From Heterocephalus glaber (Eukaryota > Chordata > Mammalia > Rodentia > Bathyergidae), in contig NW_004624842.1 of NCBI RefSeq assembly GCF_000247695.1, positions 5,543,899 through 5,607,898 of the forward strand: 64,000 nt of DNA, written 5' to 3'. Shown here in pieces: positions 1 to 12,647 of this stretch. The notes below the pieces were generated by a model that had not been told where the DNA came from, made no database searches, and saw nothing but the letters and a program-made list of their open reading frames with translations. Positions within the stretch are counted from its first letter, which is position 1. Every line of letters begins with the position of its first letter. Made by a program: the position numbers and the translations under genes.

Positions 1-12
1 CAAGAGATAAGA

Positions 13-556
13 AGTCAGGTGCAGTGATGCATGCCTGAGGCAGGAGGATCAAGAGTCTGAGCCCAGTCTGGGCAAGTTAGCAACTCATTGAGAACCTGTC
101 TCAAAAAATAAAGGGTTGAGGATGTAGCTTAGTGCAAATGCCATGGATTCAATTCCTGGTACCACCAATAAAAAGACAGATTTGCACCAAATTGAGACAT
201 TCTCCACTGATTCTCCAAAAACTGCAAAGGGAATAATCTGCTCACTGTCTTTTCAAACTTTCCAACACCATTTTTATGCACCATCTATAATCACTTCCTG
301 TATGAATGTATCATGCTCCATGAGGAACCCTGAACATGAACACCCTCTGTTTCCCAGAGGAAAGAGCCAAGGCCCAGACGGGTTCCTTGCCCATTCCTTT
401 TTTGTTTGTTTGGGTTTTCTGAGACAAGATCTCACTCTGTAGTTGAGGCTGGCCTTGAACTCACTATGTAGCCTTAGCTGACCTAGAACCCACAGAGATC
501 CTCCTGCCTCAGCCTCCCAAGTGCTGGGATTACTGGCATGTGCCACCATGCCCCCA
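13..556. repeat. B1-ID dimer (+) and B1 (-)
   Basis: A plus-strand B1 fused to an ID-type right arm spans about 13-177 (GTCTCAAAAAATAAAGGG joins the arms). A minus-strand B1 spans about 398-556. In between is unremarkable DNA. Confidence 0.75.
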
Positions 557-857
557 CCTCCTTGCCCATTCCTGGAACAGAAGGTGTCATGGCTCATGCT
601 GAGTGAGCCAAGAGCACCTAGCGCCACCCTGGTAGAGCTTGGCACCTGGCCAGGCAGCCTGGCACATCCGTGAAGCTCTTCTCAGTCAGTTCATCCCCAA
701 CCCTAGTCCATCATGGTGGGCAGGACCCTTCCCTTGGGCCTGAAAGATGAGAGGGAAACCCATCCTGACCAGGGCTGTAGGCCCCAACACCATGAAAGGA
801 CAGGGCCTAGGTTGCCACCCTAGACCACCACCTGTCCCAGGCCCTGTGTCCCACTTA

Positions 858-1148
<291 letters not shown>

Positions 1149-1219
1149 TCAGGAGCTCTCCTTTGTACCAGGATGCAATCTGATCTCTCTGCTATGGTTA
1201 TAGAACTGCGTCCTCTGAC

Positions 1220-1515
1220 CCCTGCCAGACTCACTGTTCCCTCGATCCAGCTGCAGAGCTCAAGCATGGTCCCACCTCAGGGCCTTTGCACCTGCTGGTC
1301 CCTCAGATACCCACAAGGCTGCTTCCTTCTCCTCTCCACATAGACAGGCAGCAGCGTCTTTCAGCCTCCCCATCCTGGCACCCTGCTAATCTCCTTCCCA
1401 GAACAACTCTGCCTCTCCTATTAGACTGTGAGTGACTGAGGCCAGAAGACCAAGAAGAAGGCTGACACAGAGCCTGGCACAGAGATGGCCACATATATTT
1501 GTGGGAGGAAAGAAA
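1220..1515 (+). mobile_element. L2 fragment
   Basis: CAGGGCCTTTGCACCTGCTG and AGCCTGGCACAGAGATGGCC are L2 3' landmarks. Lies in ZNF341 intron 6. Confidence 0.6.
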
Positions 1516-1689
1516 AGAGGGAATGGCTGACTACAAAGTCCCTGAAAAATTCTCCCATTCACCCCTTCTTCTAACACTGCCCCCCAGCCCACACTCTGCA
1601 GTTCCAAAAGGGCAGCAGACACCACTACTTGCCTGACTGAGGGCCCCTCCCCTTCCTTCCTCACAGATCCCCTAAATAGTGGGACCATC

Positions 1690-2210
1690 AATGTTTCTGG
1701 CAGAAACAGACATTTCTCGGCTTCCTTTCTTGGGTATGGCCATGTGACTAAGTTTTCACCAATAAGAAGTAAGAGAAAGTCTCATAAAGAACTTCTGGAA
1801 GCTGGGAGGTACTCCTTTTACCCTTCCTTTCTTCCTTCCTTTTACTGCCTGAAATATAAAACTGATGGGGGGCCAGGGATTTAGCTCAGTGGTTCCAGTG
1901 CCTGCCTTGCAAGTGCAAGGTCCTGAGTTTGATCCCCAGTACCAAAAAAAAAAATTAACCCATAATAAAACCTAAACTAGCAACTATTTTGGGCTGGGGA
2001 TTTAGCTCAGTGGTTCCAGTGCCTGCCTTGCATGTGCAAGGTCCCGAGTTCGATCCCCAGTACAAATAAATAAATAAATAAATAAAACTGATGATTGGAG
2101 CTCTAGCAGCCACCTTAGATGAAGAGGCACCCTGATAAATGAAGCCATGCTCTGGGACTAGAGGAACAGAAACACAGAAACATGGGTGCCCAGTGAACAG
2201 GTCACATGAT
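1690..2210 (+). mobile_element. Old LTR-like fragment split by ID pair
   Basis: GGTATGGCCATGTGACTAAG and GGAGCTCTAGCAGCCACCTT are shared with old ERVL/MaLR-type repeats; the same family recurs at 15010-15372. The ID-linker-ID unit interrupts it at 1867-2081. Confidence 0.4.
1867..2081 (+). mobile_element. ID-linker-ID unit
   Basis: Two plus-strand IDs (1867-1954, 1991-2064) separated by a 36-nt AT-rich linker, ending in an (AAAT)n tail. The only flanking duplication is ATAAAACTGATG, left of the first (about 1856-1867) and right of the second (about 2083-2094). Confidence 0.75.
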
Positions 2211-2505
2211 TCCCAGAATGCCCTATTCTATGGAGAAAAACATTTTATCATTTTAAAATGACTACCATTTTAGATTTTACATTACATGAAACCAAACTTA
2301 ACTCTATGCTAAAAGGGAAAAGTGAAACCAAGCAGCCTGCGGCTGAGACAGTGCCAAGGAAAGATGCCAGCCACCGTATCCCCTGCACCTGAGGCCCCAC
2401 AGCTCACACCCAGGAAGTCCACAGCCATGCCCAGGCCGGACAAGACACATCTGAGCTCCTCACAGTGCCCGGAAAGAAAGTCCAAGACACAGGCTGGGGG
2501 CTCAC

Positions 2506-2701
2506 CTTCCGGGAGTCCACCAGCACCTTTAGCACGTCGGGTCTTCAGCATCGGCGGGGGTTCAAAGGTGCCCACTGTGCCCACAGTGGCACCGGAGAGA
2601 GGGGCAGCAGGGTTTGATCCTTTTGGTTTGAATCCCTGCTTGCCGGGGCTGTACACGGGGGGCGTGGGGTACACAGGAGCCTCCACACACTGGCTGGGCA
2701 C
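2506..2701 (-). CDS. ZNF341: ZNF341 coding exon 6
   Basis: 196 bp (65 codons plus 1 nt), CCAG acceptor and GTGAGC donor. It encodes [20 protein letters not shown] through a Lys/Arg-rich [13 protein letters not shown]. This is a low-complexity linker with a basic patch just before the central finger array. Some residues differ from human (for example around [14 protein letters not shown]), consistent with an unstructured, faster-evolving region. Confidence 0.93.
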
Positions 2702-2885
2702 CTGGAAGGACAGCACCATGAGGGAAAGAGGCCTGGCAGGAAAGGGGAGTGGCTGCAGCTGGGGACTCTCACTGTTGCTGATCTTGGCCACTGCCCCTGC
2801 ATCTCCATCCTCCCCACTCCCCCTGGCCCCATCACTCCAGCGATGGCCAGGACCCCTTTGAACTTCATGAAGCCAGCTAGCTGCC

Positions 2886-3078
2886 TGGGTCCAAATACAG
2901 ACCCTGTCCCTTACCACCCCAGTAACCTTGAGTATCAATGTCTCTGTCTCAGTTTCCATACCTGTAAAGTGGAGCTAATCACAGTATTCCTCTTGAGGGG
3001 TTATTGTGGATTAAATGAAGTGATGTGTACACAGCTTAGCACAGTGGGTGGCATTTAGTACGCACTCAATAAATACAC
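2886..3078 (+). repeat. MIR SINE
   Basis: The MIR core CTCAGTTTCCATACCTGTAA, GATTAAATGAAGTGATG and CACTCAATAAATA are readable in order. Confidence 0.7.
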
Positions 3079-3364
3079 TTGTGCTTAGTGCTGCTCATAC
3101 TGCTATTACTGGTGGTTTCCCAGCACAGCCTGGGCCTCACATCTACTTCCCCTCCTCACTGACACCCCCAGATGCCACTGCAGCAGGCGTCACTCAACTG
3201 GGAGCCAACCTGATGCTGCAAGAAAGTGCAGACGGAACTCTGAGTCATTCAAATGTAAGTAAGCCTAAGCTTAGAGGACAGGGGCCCTGTGTGCAGAGCT
3301 CAAGGATTCCTCATTCTCGGGGCTTCCTGGGTCATCCTGTCCAAAATTCCACTTCCTAAGCTCC

Positions 3365-3545
3365 TGCTTATTCTTATCAGTATCTAGAACAACATATCTT
3401 ACCCATTTATCTTGTCTATTATCTGCTTAGTTCCATGAGGGCAGGGGCTTTTGTCTGCTTTGGCTCATCCTACTTTATACCCAGGCCGACAGCAATGTTT
3501 GGCACAGAGTGGGCACTCAGTAAACGTTTGCAGAATGAATGAATT
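3365..3545 (+). mobile_element. L2 3' end
   Basis: TTCCATGAGGGCAGGGGCTT through TTGGCACAGAGTGGGCACTC to the GAATGAATGAATTC tail is a good L2 3' end. Confidence 0.65.
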
Positions 3546-3699
3546 CACATAAGCATTCAGCTGGCAGCTGGTGTGGCACCCATAGGTATTTCCACTGGAG
3601 CTTGTCTGCTGGCTCCTGGCACCATTCCCTCACCCTTCCTGCTCGCCCTGCTGCAACGCATTCCCTCGCCCACATGATTTATCATGACAGGCCCTGTCC

Positions 3700-4066
3700 A
3701 GGAGAAGCTGCTGTATGAGATGGAGATGCAGAAGGGAGTAGAAGCCTCCTCCTTCAGCAGCTGTGGTGGGAGACAGGTGGGTTTCAAGTTACAACCTATG
3801 GAGCAGCAGGTGGGGCTCTACCCACCCCTCCTGGCTGTCAGCCGTGGGCTGCAGGTCAGCTCCAGCATCCACTGCAGTTCCACTCTTCACCTCTGGGCTA
3901 AGCTACAACAGTGGACCTAAAAACCAGGGCCACTCACAAACCTTAGCTTTTGTCCCCCTAACCCTTCCATCAGCTTCATAAGCACCCAACTTCCCGTACT
4001 AAATCCCTCCACCAGAAATAGCTAGCATGGTTTCTGTTTTCCTGATCAAGCCCTGACCAATGCAGC
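3700..4066 (+). mobile_element. LTR-like fragment
   Basis: The end, GTTTCTGTTTTCCTGATCAAG followed by CCCTGACCAATGCAG, resembles the 3' end of an old ERVL/MaLR LTR. The body is too diverged to place. Confidence 0.35.
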
Positions 4067-5332
4067 ACTCAAGAAATATTTGTCACATTGCACAACAAAG
4101 GAAACCAGCAACAGAATGAAGAGACAACACACAGAATGGGAAACAAATTTTACCAGCAATTCCTCAAAGAACTAACATCTAGAATATATAAAGAACACAC
4201 AAAAAAAGCAGAATGCTCAAATTTAAAGACCCAATCCAAAACTGGGCACCTGAAATGAATAGACACTTCTCAGGTGAAGAAGTTCAAAGAGCAAATAAAT
4301 TCATGAAAAAATGTTTAACGTCACTGGTAATTGGAGAAATGCAAATTAAAACAACACTGAGATTCCATCTCACTCCAGAAAGAATGGCTGCTATCAAGAA
4401 ATCAACCAATAACAAATGCTGGTAAGGCTGCGGGGAAAAAAGGAACCCTTCCCCTCTGTTAGTAAGAGTATAAACTGGTGCAACCAATATGAAAATTAGT
4501 ATGGAGAGTCCTCAAAAAACTAAAGCTAGAGGTTCCATTTGACCCAGCTATACCTCTTCTTGGTATTTTCCTGAAAGAATTAAAAGCATCATACTACAGC
4601 AATGTGTGTACATCCATGCTTATAGCAGCACACAGTTTGTAATAGCTAAATCTTGTAAACAGCCCAAATGCCTATTAACAAACAAGTAGATAAAGAAGAT
4701 GTGGATTTTTTTTATACAATGGAGTACTACTTTGCCATAAAAAAGGATGAACTTCAGACATTTATAGCTAAATGGATGCACCTTGAGACCACACTCTTAA
4801 GTGAAATAAATCGGACACATATCTAAATACTGCATTGTTTCTCTGGTATGAGAAACCAAAAGTGGAAATAAGGACTGAAATATACAATGGATGTTGGGAG
4901 ATGGGAAAAAAGTGTTCAAATGGGAAGGGGAACAAGGGAGGAGGGAGGGAGAAAGGAAGGGAGGGAGAAGGAAAAAAGTAAAAATAGAAAAAATGCAAAC
5001 AAAGCTTCTGTACATAGGGAGGGAAGGGGGCTGAGGGGGATAGGATAAAATAAAATAATTTATTTTTTTAAAAACTAAAACTAAAAAAAAAAAAAAAAAA
5101 TCTAAAACTAGAGGTTTCATTTGATCTAGCTACTCCCGTTCTTGGTACCTTCCCAAAAGAGTTAAAAGCATCATAGCACAGCAATATATGCACACCCATG
5201 TTTATAGCAGCACAGTTTGTAATAGCTAAATCTTAGAAACAGCCCAGATGCCCATCAACAGATGAATGGATAAAGAAAATGTGGTTTTTATATACAATGG
5301 AGCACTACTCTGCCATAAAGAAGGATAAACTT

Positions 5333-5423
5333 GGGCAGGGGATTTAGCTCAGTGGTTTCGTCACCTGCTGCGCAAGCACAAGGACCCAAGTTCGATCCCC
5401 GGTACCAAAAAAAAAAAAAAAAA
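5333..5423 (+). mobile_element. ID SINE inside L1
   Basis: Full-length ID of the TGCTGCGCAAGC type with A-tail. It is flanked by AAGGATAAACTT duplications (5321-5332 and from about 5425) and nested in the second L1 segment. Confidence 0.85.
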
Positions 5424-5669
5424 AAGGATAAACTTGAGATATTTTTAGGTAAATGGACGCACCTTGAAACCACACTTTTAAGTAAAATCAATTGGACACA
5501 CATTTAAATACTGAATTCTCTTGTGAGATATCCAAAGGGTAAATAAGGAGCAAAATGGAAGATAGATATTGAGAAGTAGGAAGAAAATGTTCAAATGGTT
5601 AGAGGAACAAAAGAGGGGGGAGGGGGGAGAAAAGGAAGAGGAAAAAAAAGTAAAAATTGAAACAAAGCT

Positions 5670-5752
5670 CTTTTTTTTTTTGGTACTGGGGATCGAACTC
5701 AGGACTTGCACTTTCAAGGCAGCTCAGTGCTACTGAGCTAAATCCCCGGCCC
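5670..5752 (-). mobile_element. ID SINE inside L1
   Basis: Minus-strand ID. Flanking duplications AAACAAAGCT at 5660-5669 and 5753-5762 show a separate insertion into the L1 3' end. Confidence 0.85.
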
Positions 5753-6057
5753 AAACAAAGCTTTTATAAATAAGGAGGGGAAGAAGGGTTGAAGGGAGGA
5801 GAGGTAAATGGGGAAAAAAAGAAGAATCAAGATACACCATGTACAGGTACAAATTCCCTATGATGAATGTGATCGTTACATGTATCAAAAGTGAACCATA
5901 AAATTAAATATTTAAAAAAGAAATATTTATCACATGAATGAATGCACTCATTATTTGAAGCATTCTTGAGCAATTAGGTGACTGTCAGTGGGTTAGGCTC
6001 ATCATCCTCAACATCTCTGGCAAGGAAGTTCTCTCTCTTGCTTTCTTTCTTTCTCTT

Positions 6058-7063
6058 TACAGTACTGGGAACTGAACCCAGGGTCTTCACAATGAACTAC
6101 ACCCCCAGCCCATGCTGTGCTCATACTTGCAATTCTCCTGCTTCAGCCTCCCAAAGTGCTGGGATTACAGGAGTTCCCACATTAAAGGAGAGGAAACTGA
6201 TACCTACTGCTGGGTGCAGGGCAAAGTGGTGCACACCTGTAATCCCAGCACTTGGAAGGCTGAGGAAGGAGGATCTCTGCCAGTTTGGGGATTTAGCTCA
6301 GTGGTTCCGGTGCCTGCCTCACAAGTGCAAGGTCCCGAGTTCAATCCCCGGTACCAAAACAAAACAAAACAAAAGCAAACCAACAAAAAATACCTACTAG
6401 AGCTGGACTAGAGGTGGGCCACAGGCTGGGGACTTAGCTAGGTGCAAAGGATGCAAAGCCAAATAAACTCCAGGCTGTGCCCTCTAAGAGCACTCTCATC
6501 TGCAGAGAGAACAGCAGCAGCAGCAGCCCCTCTGGTGGTCTGTCCCTCTACCAGGCCACCATCATGCTCTAAGCACCTATTTTTTTAAATTTTTTTTATT
6601 TTTTGCAATAGTCCTCAGAGAAGCTTGTTCTAGTCTTCTGGGCTGGGGCAGATCTCCTTGCAGGTTGTCACAATGTCACATGCCTGGTGGCAGGAGTTTC
6701 CCCCTTGTCTGGGCTCTCTTCACATACATGCACCTGTGTGGTTGAGTTCTAGGGTGAGTCTGGGGCCATGACTTCACGTGTGGGCAGGCTTTGTCTGTCA
6801 TAACCATCAACACTGGTGTCTGGAAGGTTCCACGGACTCCATGCACTCACAGCAGACTGCCTGTGGCTCTGCTTGTCAGCAGGGTGCATTGATTGTGGAA
6901 TGGCCCCAATTTTTCACCCCTCCCTGTATCTACACCTCTGCAGTATGACTTTACAGCTCTTCCCATCAAGAGGAGTCCATGGCTCAAGGGTAGAGCACTT
7001 GCCTAGCATGCTCAAGGTCCTAGGTTTGATCCCCCCGTGCTGCAAATCAAAGTAATAAAAAAA
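6058..7063. repeat. SINE cluster with CAG repeat
   Basis: Minus B1-ID dimer 6058-6178; plus B1 (6215-6283) interrupted by a full plus ID (6283-6385); (CAG)5 at 6512-6526; plus ID-type arm 6963-7063. The DNA at 6530-6960 shows nothing I recognise. Confidence 0.7.
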
Positions 7064-7084
7064 ACAGATGGCATCTATTCTCTA

Positions 7085-7446
7085 CCCCCTGAATGCAGGC
7101 TGACCTTGTGACCTGCTTTGGTCAATAAAAATGACACTGCACCACTTACAAGCCTCCAGCAGCCTCAAGCACTTCTGCTCATGTTTTGGCACCTATACCA
7201 TGGTCATGAGAATCTGCTAGACAACGAGAGCCATGTGGAGCAGACCTGAGGCACCCCACCTGTCCAGGCCTAGGTCACCTTAGAGCAGCTGACAGCTAGC
7301 CAACCTCTAGACACATAGGACGGTCCAGACAAGATCAGCAGAGGTACTGAGCCAACCACCACAGCATGTGAATGATAAACTCTTTTTGTTACATACCACT
7401 GAGGTCTTATGAATAGTTCTTACACAGCAATAGCTAACTGATACAC
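7085..7446 (+). mobile_element. MLT1-type LTR
   Basis: TGACCTGCTTTGGTCAATAA at the start and ACACAGCAATAGCTAACTGA at the end are hallmark MLT1 LTR segments. It lies in ZNF341 intron 5, and an ID-type SINE (6963-7063) precedes it. Confidence 0.65.
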
Positions 7447-7479
7447 TTTACTTATTAAAGAATATCAGACATGGCTATG

Positions 7480-7732
7480 CTGATAATCGAGGAATCCTTT
7501 TCTCAAAAACAGGAATTTCCTTAGTGTTCTGACCTTCACCTGAGGGCAGCTTGTATTTCTGCTGCAACCTCTACTGTATCCCACCTTTCCTTGGTTTGCA
7601 TTGTGCATCTGTAGTTGTGAGGCTTTGATTATAGTCCTTCTTTCCCACGATGCAGCACGCTCCACAAGGTCTAGGGGTGCATCCGGTTTTGCTCCCCATG
7701 GCATCCCCAGCACAGTGCCTGGCATACAGCTG
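7480..7732 (+). mobile_element. L2 3' end next to ZNF341 exon 5
   Basis: GGCATCCCCAGCACAGTGCC, preceded by a clear L2-like line, is an L2 3' end. It stops about two bases before the exon 5 donor (GTGAGT, complement of 7735-7740). Confidence 0.5.
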
Positions 7733-7740
7733 CCACTCAC

Positions 7741-7971
7741 CTCCAGGGGTGGGTAGGGCTGCATCCCCAGTGCCTGGATCTCCACTGTTCCACTCCCAGC
7801 CAGGGGTACATTGGCACTGTACACCTCCACCACACCATTCCCACCGGGATTGGAGCGCCTGGTGGGGCCGGGAGGTTGCGGAGGTGGGGGTGGGGGGAGG
7901 GGAGGTGGGGGTGGAGGAGGCGGCGGAGGCTGGGTGAGGTAGCTGGGCACTGAATGCATGTTCAGGCTGCT
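7741..7971 (-). CDS. ZNF341: ZNF341 coding exon 5 (polyproline domain)
   Basis: 231 bp, exactly 77 codons, with a TTTCAG acceptor and GTGAGT donor. It encodes [14 protein letters not shown], a polyproline run broken by one Leu and one Gln, then [20 protein letters not shown] and on to PYPPLE. The proline tract makes the plus strand an almost pure G/T/A track at about 7.87-7.93 kb. It is somewhat shorter than the human tract as I recall it, as expected for a length-variable repeat. Confidence 0.94.
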
Positions 7972-7974
7972 CTG

Positions 7975-9083
<1,109 letters not shown>

Positions 9084-9137
9084 TTAAACATCTACCAAGC
9101 AGACAGTAAGTCACACCTCTCTGAAAGACACACACAA

Positions 9138-9290
9138 GCAGGGTGTGGTGATGCATGCCTGTAATCCCAGCACTTGGGAGGCTGAGGCAGGAGGATTGCT
9201 GTGAGTTCTAGGCCAGCTCCGGCTACACAGTGAGTTTGAGTCCAGCCTGAACTGCATAGGGAGACCCTGTCTCAAAAAAAAAAAAAAAGC
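9138..9290 (+). repeat. B1 SINE
   Basis: Full B1 from AGCAGGGTGTGGTGATGCAT to the A-tail, with the internal duplication diverged. Confidence 0.85.
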
Positions 9291-9299
9291 ATGAAAGAC

Positions 9300-9535
9300 A
9301 CACACCTGGGTTTCTATTTTAGGAAAACACTCACACATGTTTACAGGAAGTCCACAAATAAGACAATTCCATGCAGCCTTGTTCCTAAGGGTGAAAAACT
9401 GTAAATAACCTAAATGTCTATCAACAGGGGAATGTATTAAAAATAACACAATATAATCATCGAACAGAATAACATACGGCATGGAAAATCAAACTGCATA
9501 ATAATATTTAGATTACATATTCTTATTTTTTTTAA
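9300..9535 (+). mobile_element. Old L1 3' fragment
   Basis: Reads CTAAATGTCTATCAACAGGG and onward, a divergent L1 3'-end segment. No reading frame remains. A-rich DNA at 9960-10200 may be more of the same element. Confidence 0.5.
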
Positions 9536-10230
9536 AACCTAACTCTTTCCACCATCTTTTTATGCTGCGATAATTGTGCACATGAATGTCCTGGATGATG
9601 GTCTCATGAGCATCAACAATGCTGAAAAGTGACGAGGACGCCAGGTTCTTCTTAGGCCTACTCCAAAGGAATGGTCTGGTTTCTTTCTGACTGTGATGAT
9701 GAAGCACAGCTACATTGGTGGATTTGAAATCACAGGAATTTCGATCACAGGGCTGGGAAGATTGTTGGGAGCCTCACAGGCAGGTTAAATGAGTGTAGAG
9801 TGATCAGCCCCAGGTTTGATGGCAGCTGAAAGCCCTAGAAAAATGACAGAATGATCTGCTCCCAACCCGTCGGTTTCCTTTCACTGTACCGACAACCTCA
9901 GCTGGCACCATGGACCATGAAGAGATGAGATGAAAACACACAGGAGGGAAAATCCTGGGATTTTCTTTTTATGTAAAACATATAGACAAATAAAATGCCT
10001 CAATAGACAAGAATATAAATTAATTATAAATAAAAAACTAAAACAATACTGTAATTCCTACAGTCATTGAAGTAAATATTTCAAAGTATCTCATAAAGAA
10101 TATCCATCCACAGTTACCTAGGGGCAGGGGAGAGAAAAGGAACAAAGAAGCCTTGATTTGTAACTCACTAACTTTTAAAAAACAGAGGGAAGCCTGTATT
10201 TCTGGTAAATGTACAAAAAATTAACAAAAA

Positions 10231-11255
10231 TAATATCAGGACCAGGCATGGCGGTACACACATGTAATCTCAGGACACTGGGAGAATGAGGCGGAAGGGT
10301 TACACATTCAAACTCAGCCTGGCAATTTAGTGAGATTCTGTCTCAAAATAAAAAAATAAAAAAGGGCTGTAGCTCAGTGTGAAGGCCTTGGGTACAACCC
10401 CCAATTCCATACAGAAATAATAATAATAGTTTTTCTTTACTGACAGACCCCTTCTTCCTAGATCACCTGTCTCTGAAACCTCCAGGGACAGAAGCAGCTT
10501 GGCCCAGAGCCCAGAGACCTAGCTCAGGGATGGGACATCTCTGCCCTCAACCAAGGCAGGTCGAGGGAATGCCTCACATTGTGGACAAGAATGCCAGCAC
10601 CAGCTCCAGGATCTCACTATGTAGCCCAGGCTAGGCTCAAACTGGCCGCAATCCTCCTACCTCAGCCTCCCAAGTGCTGGGATTATAGGCGTGGGCCACC
10701 ACACCTGGCTCCAACTCACTTTTATACTTACAATGTAAGAAGAGTTAGGCTGAGATGAGAAAAAAAAAACCAACCTTGGAAACCACATTCCTGTCCATCC
10801 AATTCACTTAGGCAGCAGGGCTTGTGTCTACCTATAACTGACTATTTGTGTTCTAAAATTATTCCCTTGCCCAGGATTGCAGGAATTTTCCTATCTCCTT
10901 TTATGGAAAAAAAAAAAAAAGTAGAAGAGGGTACATATTCTGCTAGCAAATTCATAATCAAGGAGTTAGAAAAATGATGATGTTCTATGCTAAAAGAGTC
11001 TGTGAGAACTTGAAAAGTTCAGTCTATCTGTCCTATGGGACTGAGATGCATGTTTTTCTTTCTTTCTTATTTTTTTCCAGTTATGGGGGTTGAACCAAGG
11101 CCTTCACATTCCACTACATCCCTAAACCTTTGTTTATTTTTTATTTTGAGACAGGATCTTTTAAATTGCCCAGGCTGGGCTCAAATGTGTGATTCTCCTG
11201 CCTCAGCCCCCCAGAATGCTGGAATTACAGGTGTGTGCCACCACACCAAGCTGGG
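10231..11255. repeat. B1 and B1-ID SINEs
   Basis: Plus B1-ID dimer 10231-10425; minus B1 10604-10711; minus B1-ID dimer 11055-11255. The DNA in between is A/T-rich and unassigned. Confidence 0.75.
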
Positions 11256-11587
11256 TGAATGCTTTTATCATGAAGACACAGATGTTCTCTACACAATGGA
11301 TGAAGATAATGTTCTAAATGAAAAAGGACAGAAGCAGAGGCCAAGGATAAATCTGACCTTTTGACCTGGCCTCCTGAGACACCCTAACCTCCTTAATGAC
11401 AGATTTTTAATCTAAGATCCCTGACCCAGCATGTCCTTGACCCAGATCCACATTCTAAACTGAGGATTCCAGAGGCTTTTCCAGATACCTCCAGCCTGGC
11501 CTCCCCCTGACCTCCAGACTTGGAGGTCTACACTGTCTACATCATTTCTGCCTCCACTTAAAGGTTCCAGGGCACCTCAAATTCCAC

Positions 11588-11757
11588 ATCTGCTGGGCAT
11601 GGTGGCATACGCTTGTAATCCCAGTGCTTGGGAGGGTGAGACAGGAGGATCACTGTGAGTTCGAGGCCAGCCTGGGCTACACAGTGAGTTCAAGGCCAGC
11701 CTGAACTACATAGCAAGACCCTGTCTCAAAAAAATCAAAAACCAAAACCCCCCCAAA
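11588..11757 (+). repeat. B1 SINE with clear internal duplication
   Basis: Shows the approximately 30-bp duplication well: GTTCGAGGCCAGCCTGGGCT, then GTTCAAGGCCAGCCTGAACT. A C-interrupted tail follows. It inserted just 5' of the long L2 fragment. Confidence 0.9.
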
Positions 11758-11769
11758 GGAAAAAAAAAT

Positions 11770-12645
11770 TCCACATGTCCAGCTGCACTCCTGAGAGCCC
11801 AAACCTTCTCTTCACAGCCTCTCCACTTCAGATGATGGCAACTCCAACTCTGGAGCCATCCCTGACTCCTCTTACGTTACACTTCTCACCCAATCAATTC
11901 ACAAACCCTGTCACAAACCTTCAAGATATTGCTGAACCCTCATCACCTACACCCTGCTCAAGTCACCACCATCCATGGCTTGGACTGTGGAACAGCCCCC
12001 AGGTGGGTCTCCTGCCTTGTTTGCTCTTGCTCTTATCAAAATCTATTCTCCATACAGCAGCCAGAGAGACCTAGGTGAAGTATAAGTCAGGCTAGTTCCC
12101 TCTTCTGCTCAAAACCCTCCATTGGCTCCCATGTCTCTCCAAGTAAAAGCCCACAAGGCCCACAGGATCTCCCAGACCCTCCTTCTGCCTGTCTGAATCA
12201 TCTCCTCCTTACTCCTTTATCCCCAGCTACTCTTCCCTCCTCCTAGTTCCTAAAATAACCCAGCACTTCTGCCCCAGAGTCTTTGCACTTGCTGCTCCCT
12301 CCACCTAGAACATTCTTCCCCCAAACTAGCCACATGACTCCTCTCATCTTGGATCTCTGCTTAAATGGTCACCTCTTCCTAGAATGCTTCCCCAGGCACC
12401 ACATACAATATGGCAAAGCCTCCCACCCCGTCTTGGTATTTCTTATCTCTCTACATTTAACAGGCTGGAAAAAAGTACATCTTTACACGCTTGTTTGCAT
12501 ACTACCCATCTCACCCAACTCCGCCAGGGTAGTGATTTGGTCTATCTAGTTCCCCGCTGTACCTCCAATGCCCAGCTCTGTGCCTGATTCATAGCAGGAA
12601 CTCCAATGGACCTACTGCTGTGATTGAACAAACAAATGAATGAAT
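11770..12645 (+). mobile_element. Long L2 LINE fragment
   Basis: Most of the L2 3' half is recognisable: TTGGCTCCCATGTCTCTCCA, AGTCTTTGCACTTGCTGCTC and a 3' end with the (TGAA)n tail at 12635-12645. The tail ends inside the ZNF341 exon 3 splice donor region. Confidence 0.75.
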
Positions 12646-12647
12646 AC

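Larger units (their letters stand above)
4089..5917 (+). mobile_element. L1 insertion with two tandem 3' ends
   Basis: A 5'-truncated L1. The first segment (4089 to about 5100) carries the ORF2 C-terminal coding region (recognisable [20 protein letters not shown] at 4255) and a 3' region with a purine-rich stretch. After an A-run (5084-5100) a second, shorter copy of the same 3' region starts (about 5101-5900). Duplications AAGAAATATTTGTCACAT (4071-4088) and AAGAAATATTTATCACAT (5918-5935) enclose both. Reading frames are broken; it is not active. Confidence 0.8.

Noticed and set aside
4213..4425. 70-residue open frame as a host gene
   Set aside because: It is the C-terminal ORF2 region of a truncated L1.
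5333..5423. tRNA-like A and B boxes as functional tRNA genes
   Set aside because: These and similar sequences are ID SINEs: A-tail, target duplications, many copies, no intact cloverleaf with CCA end.
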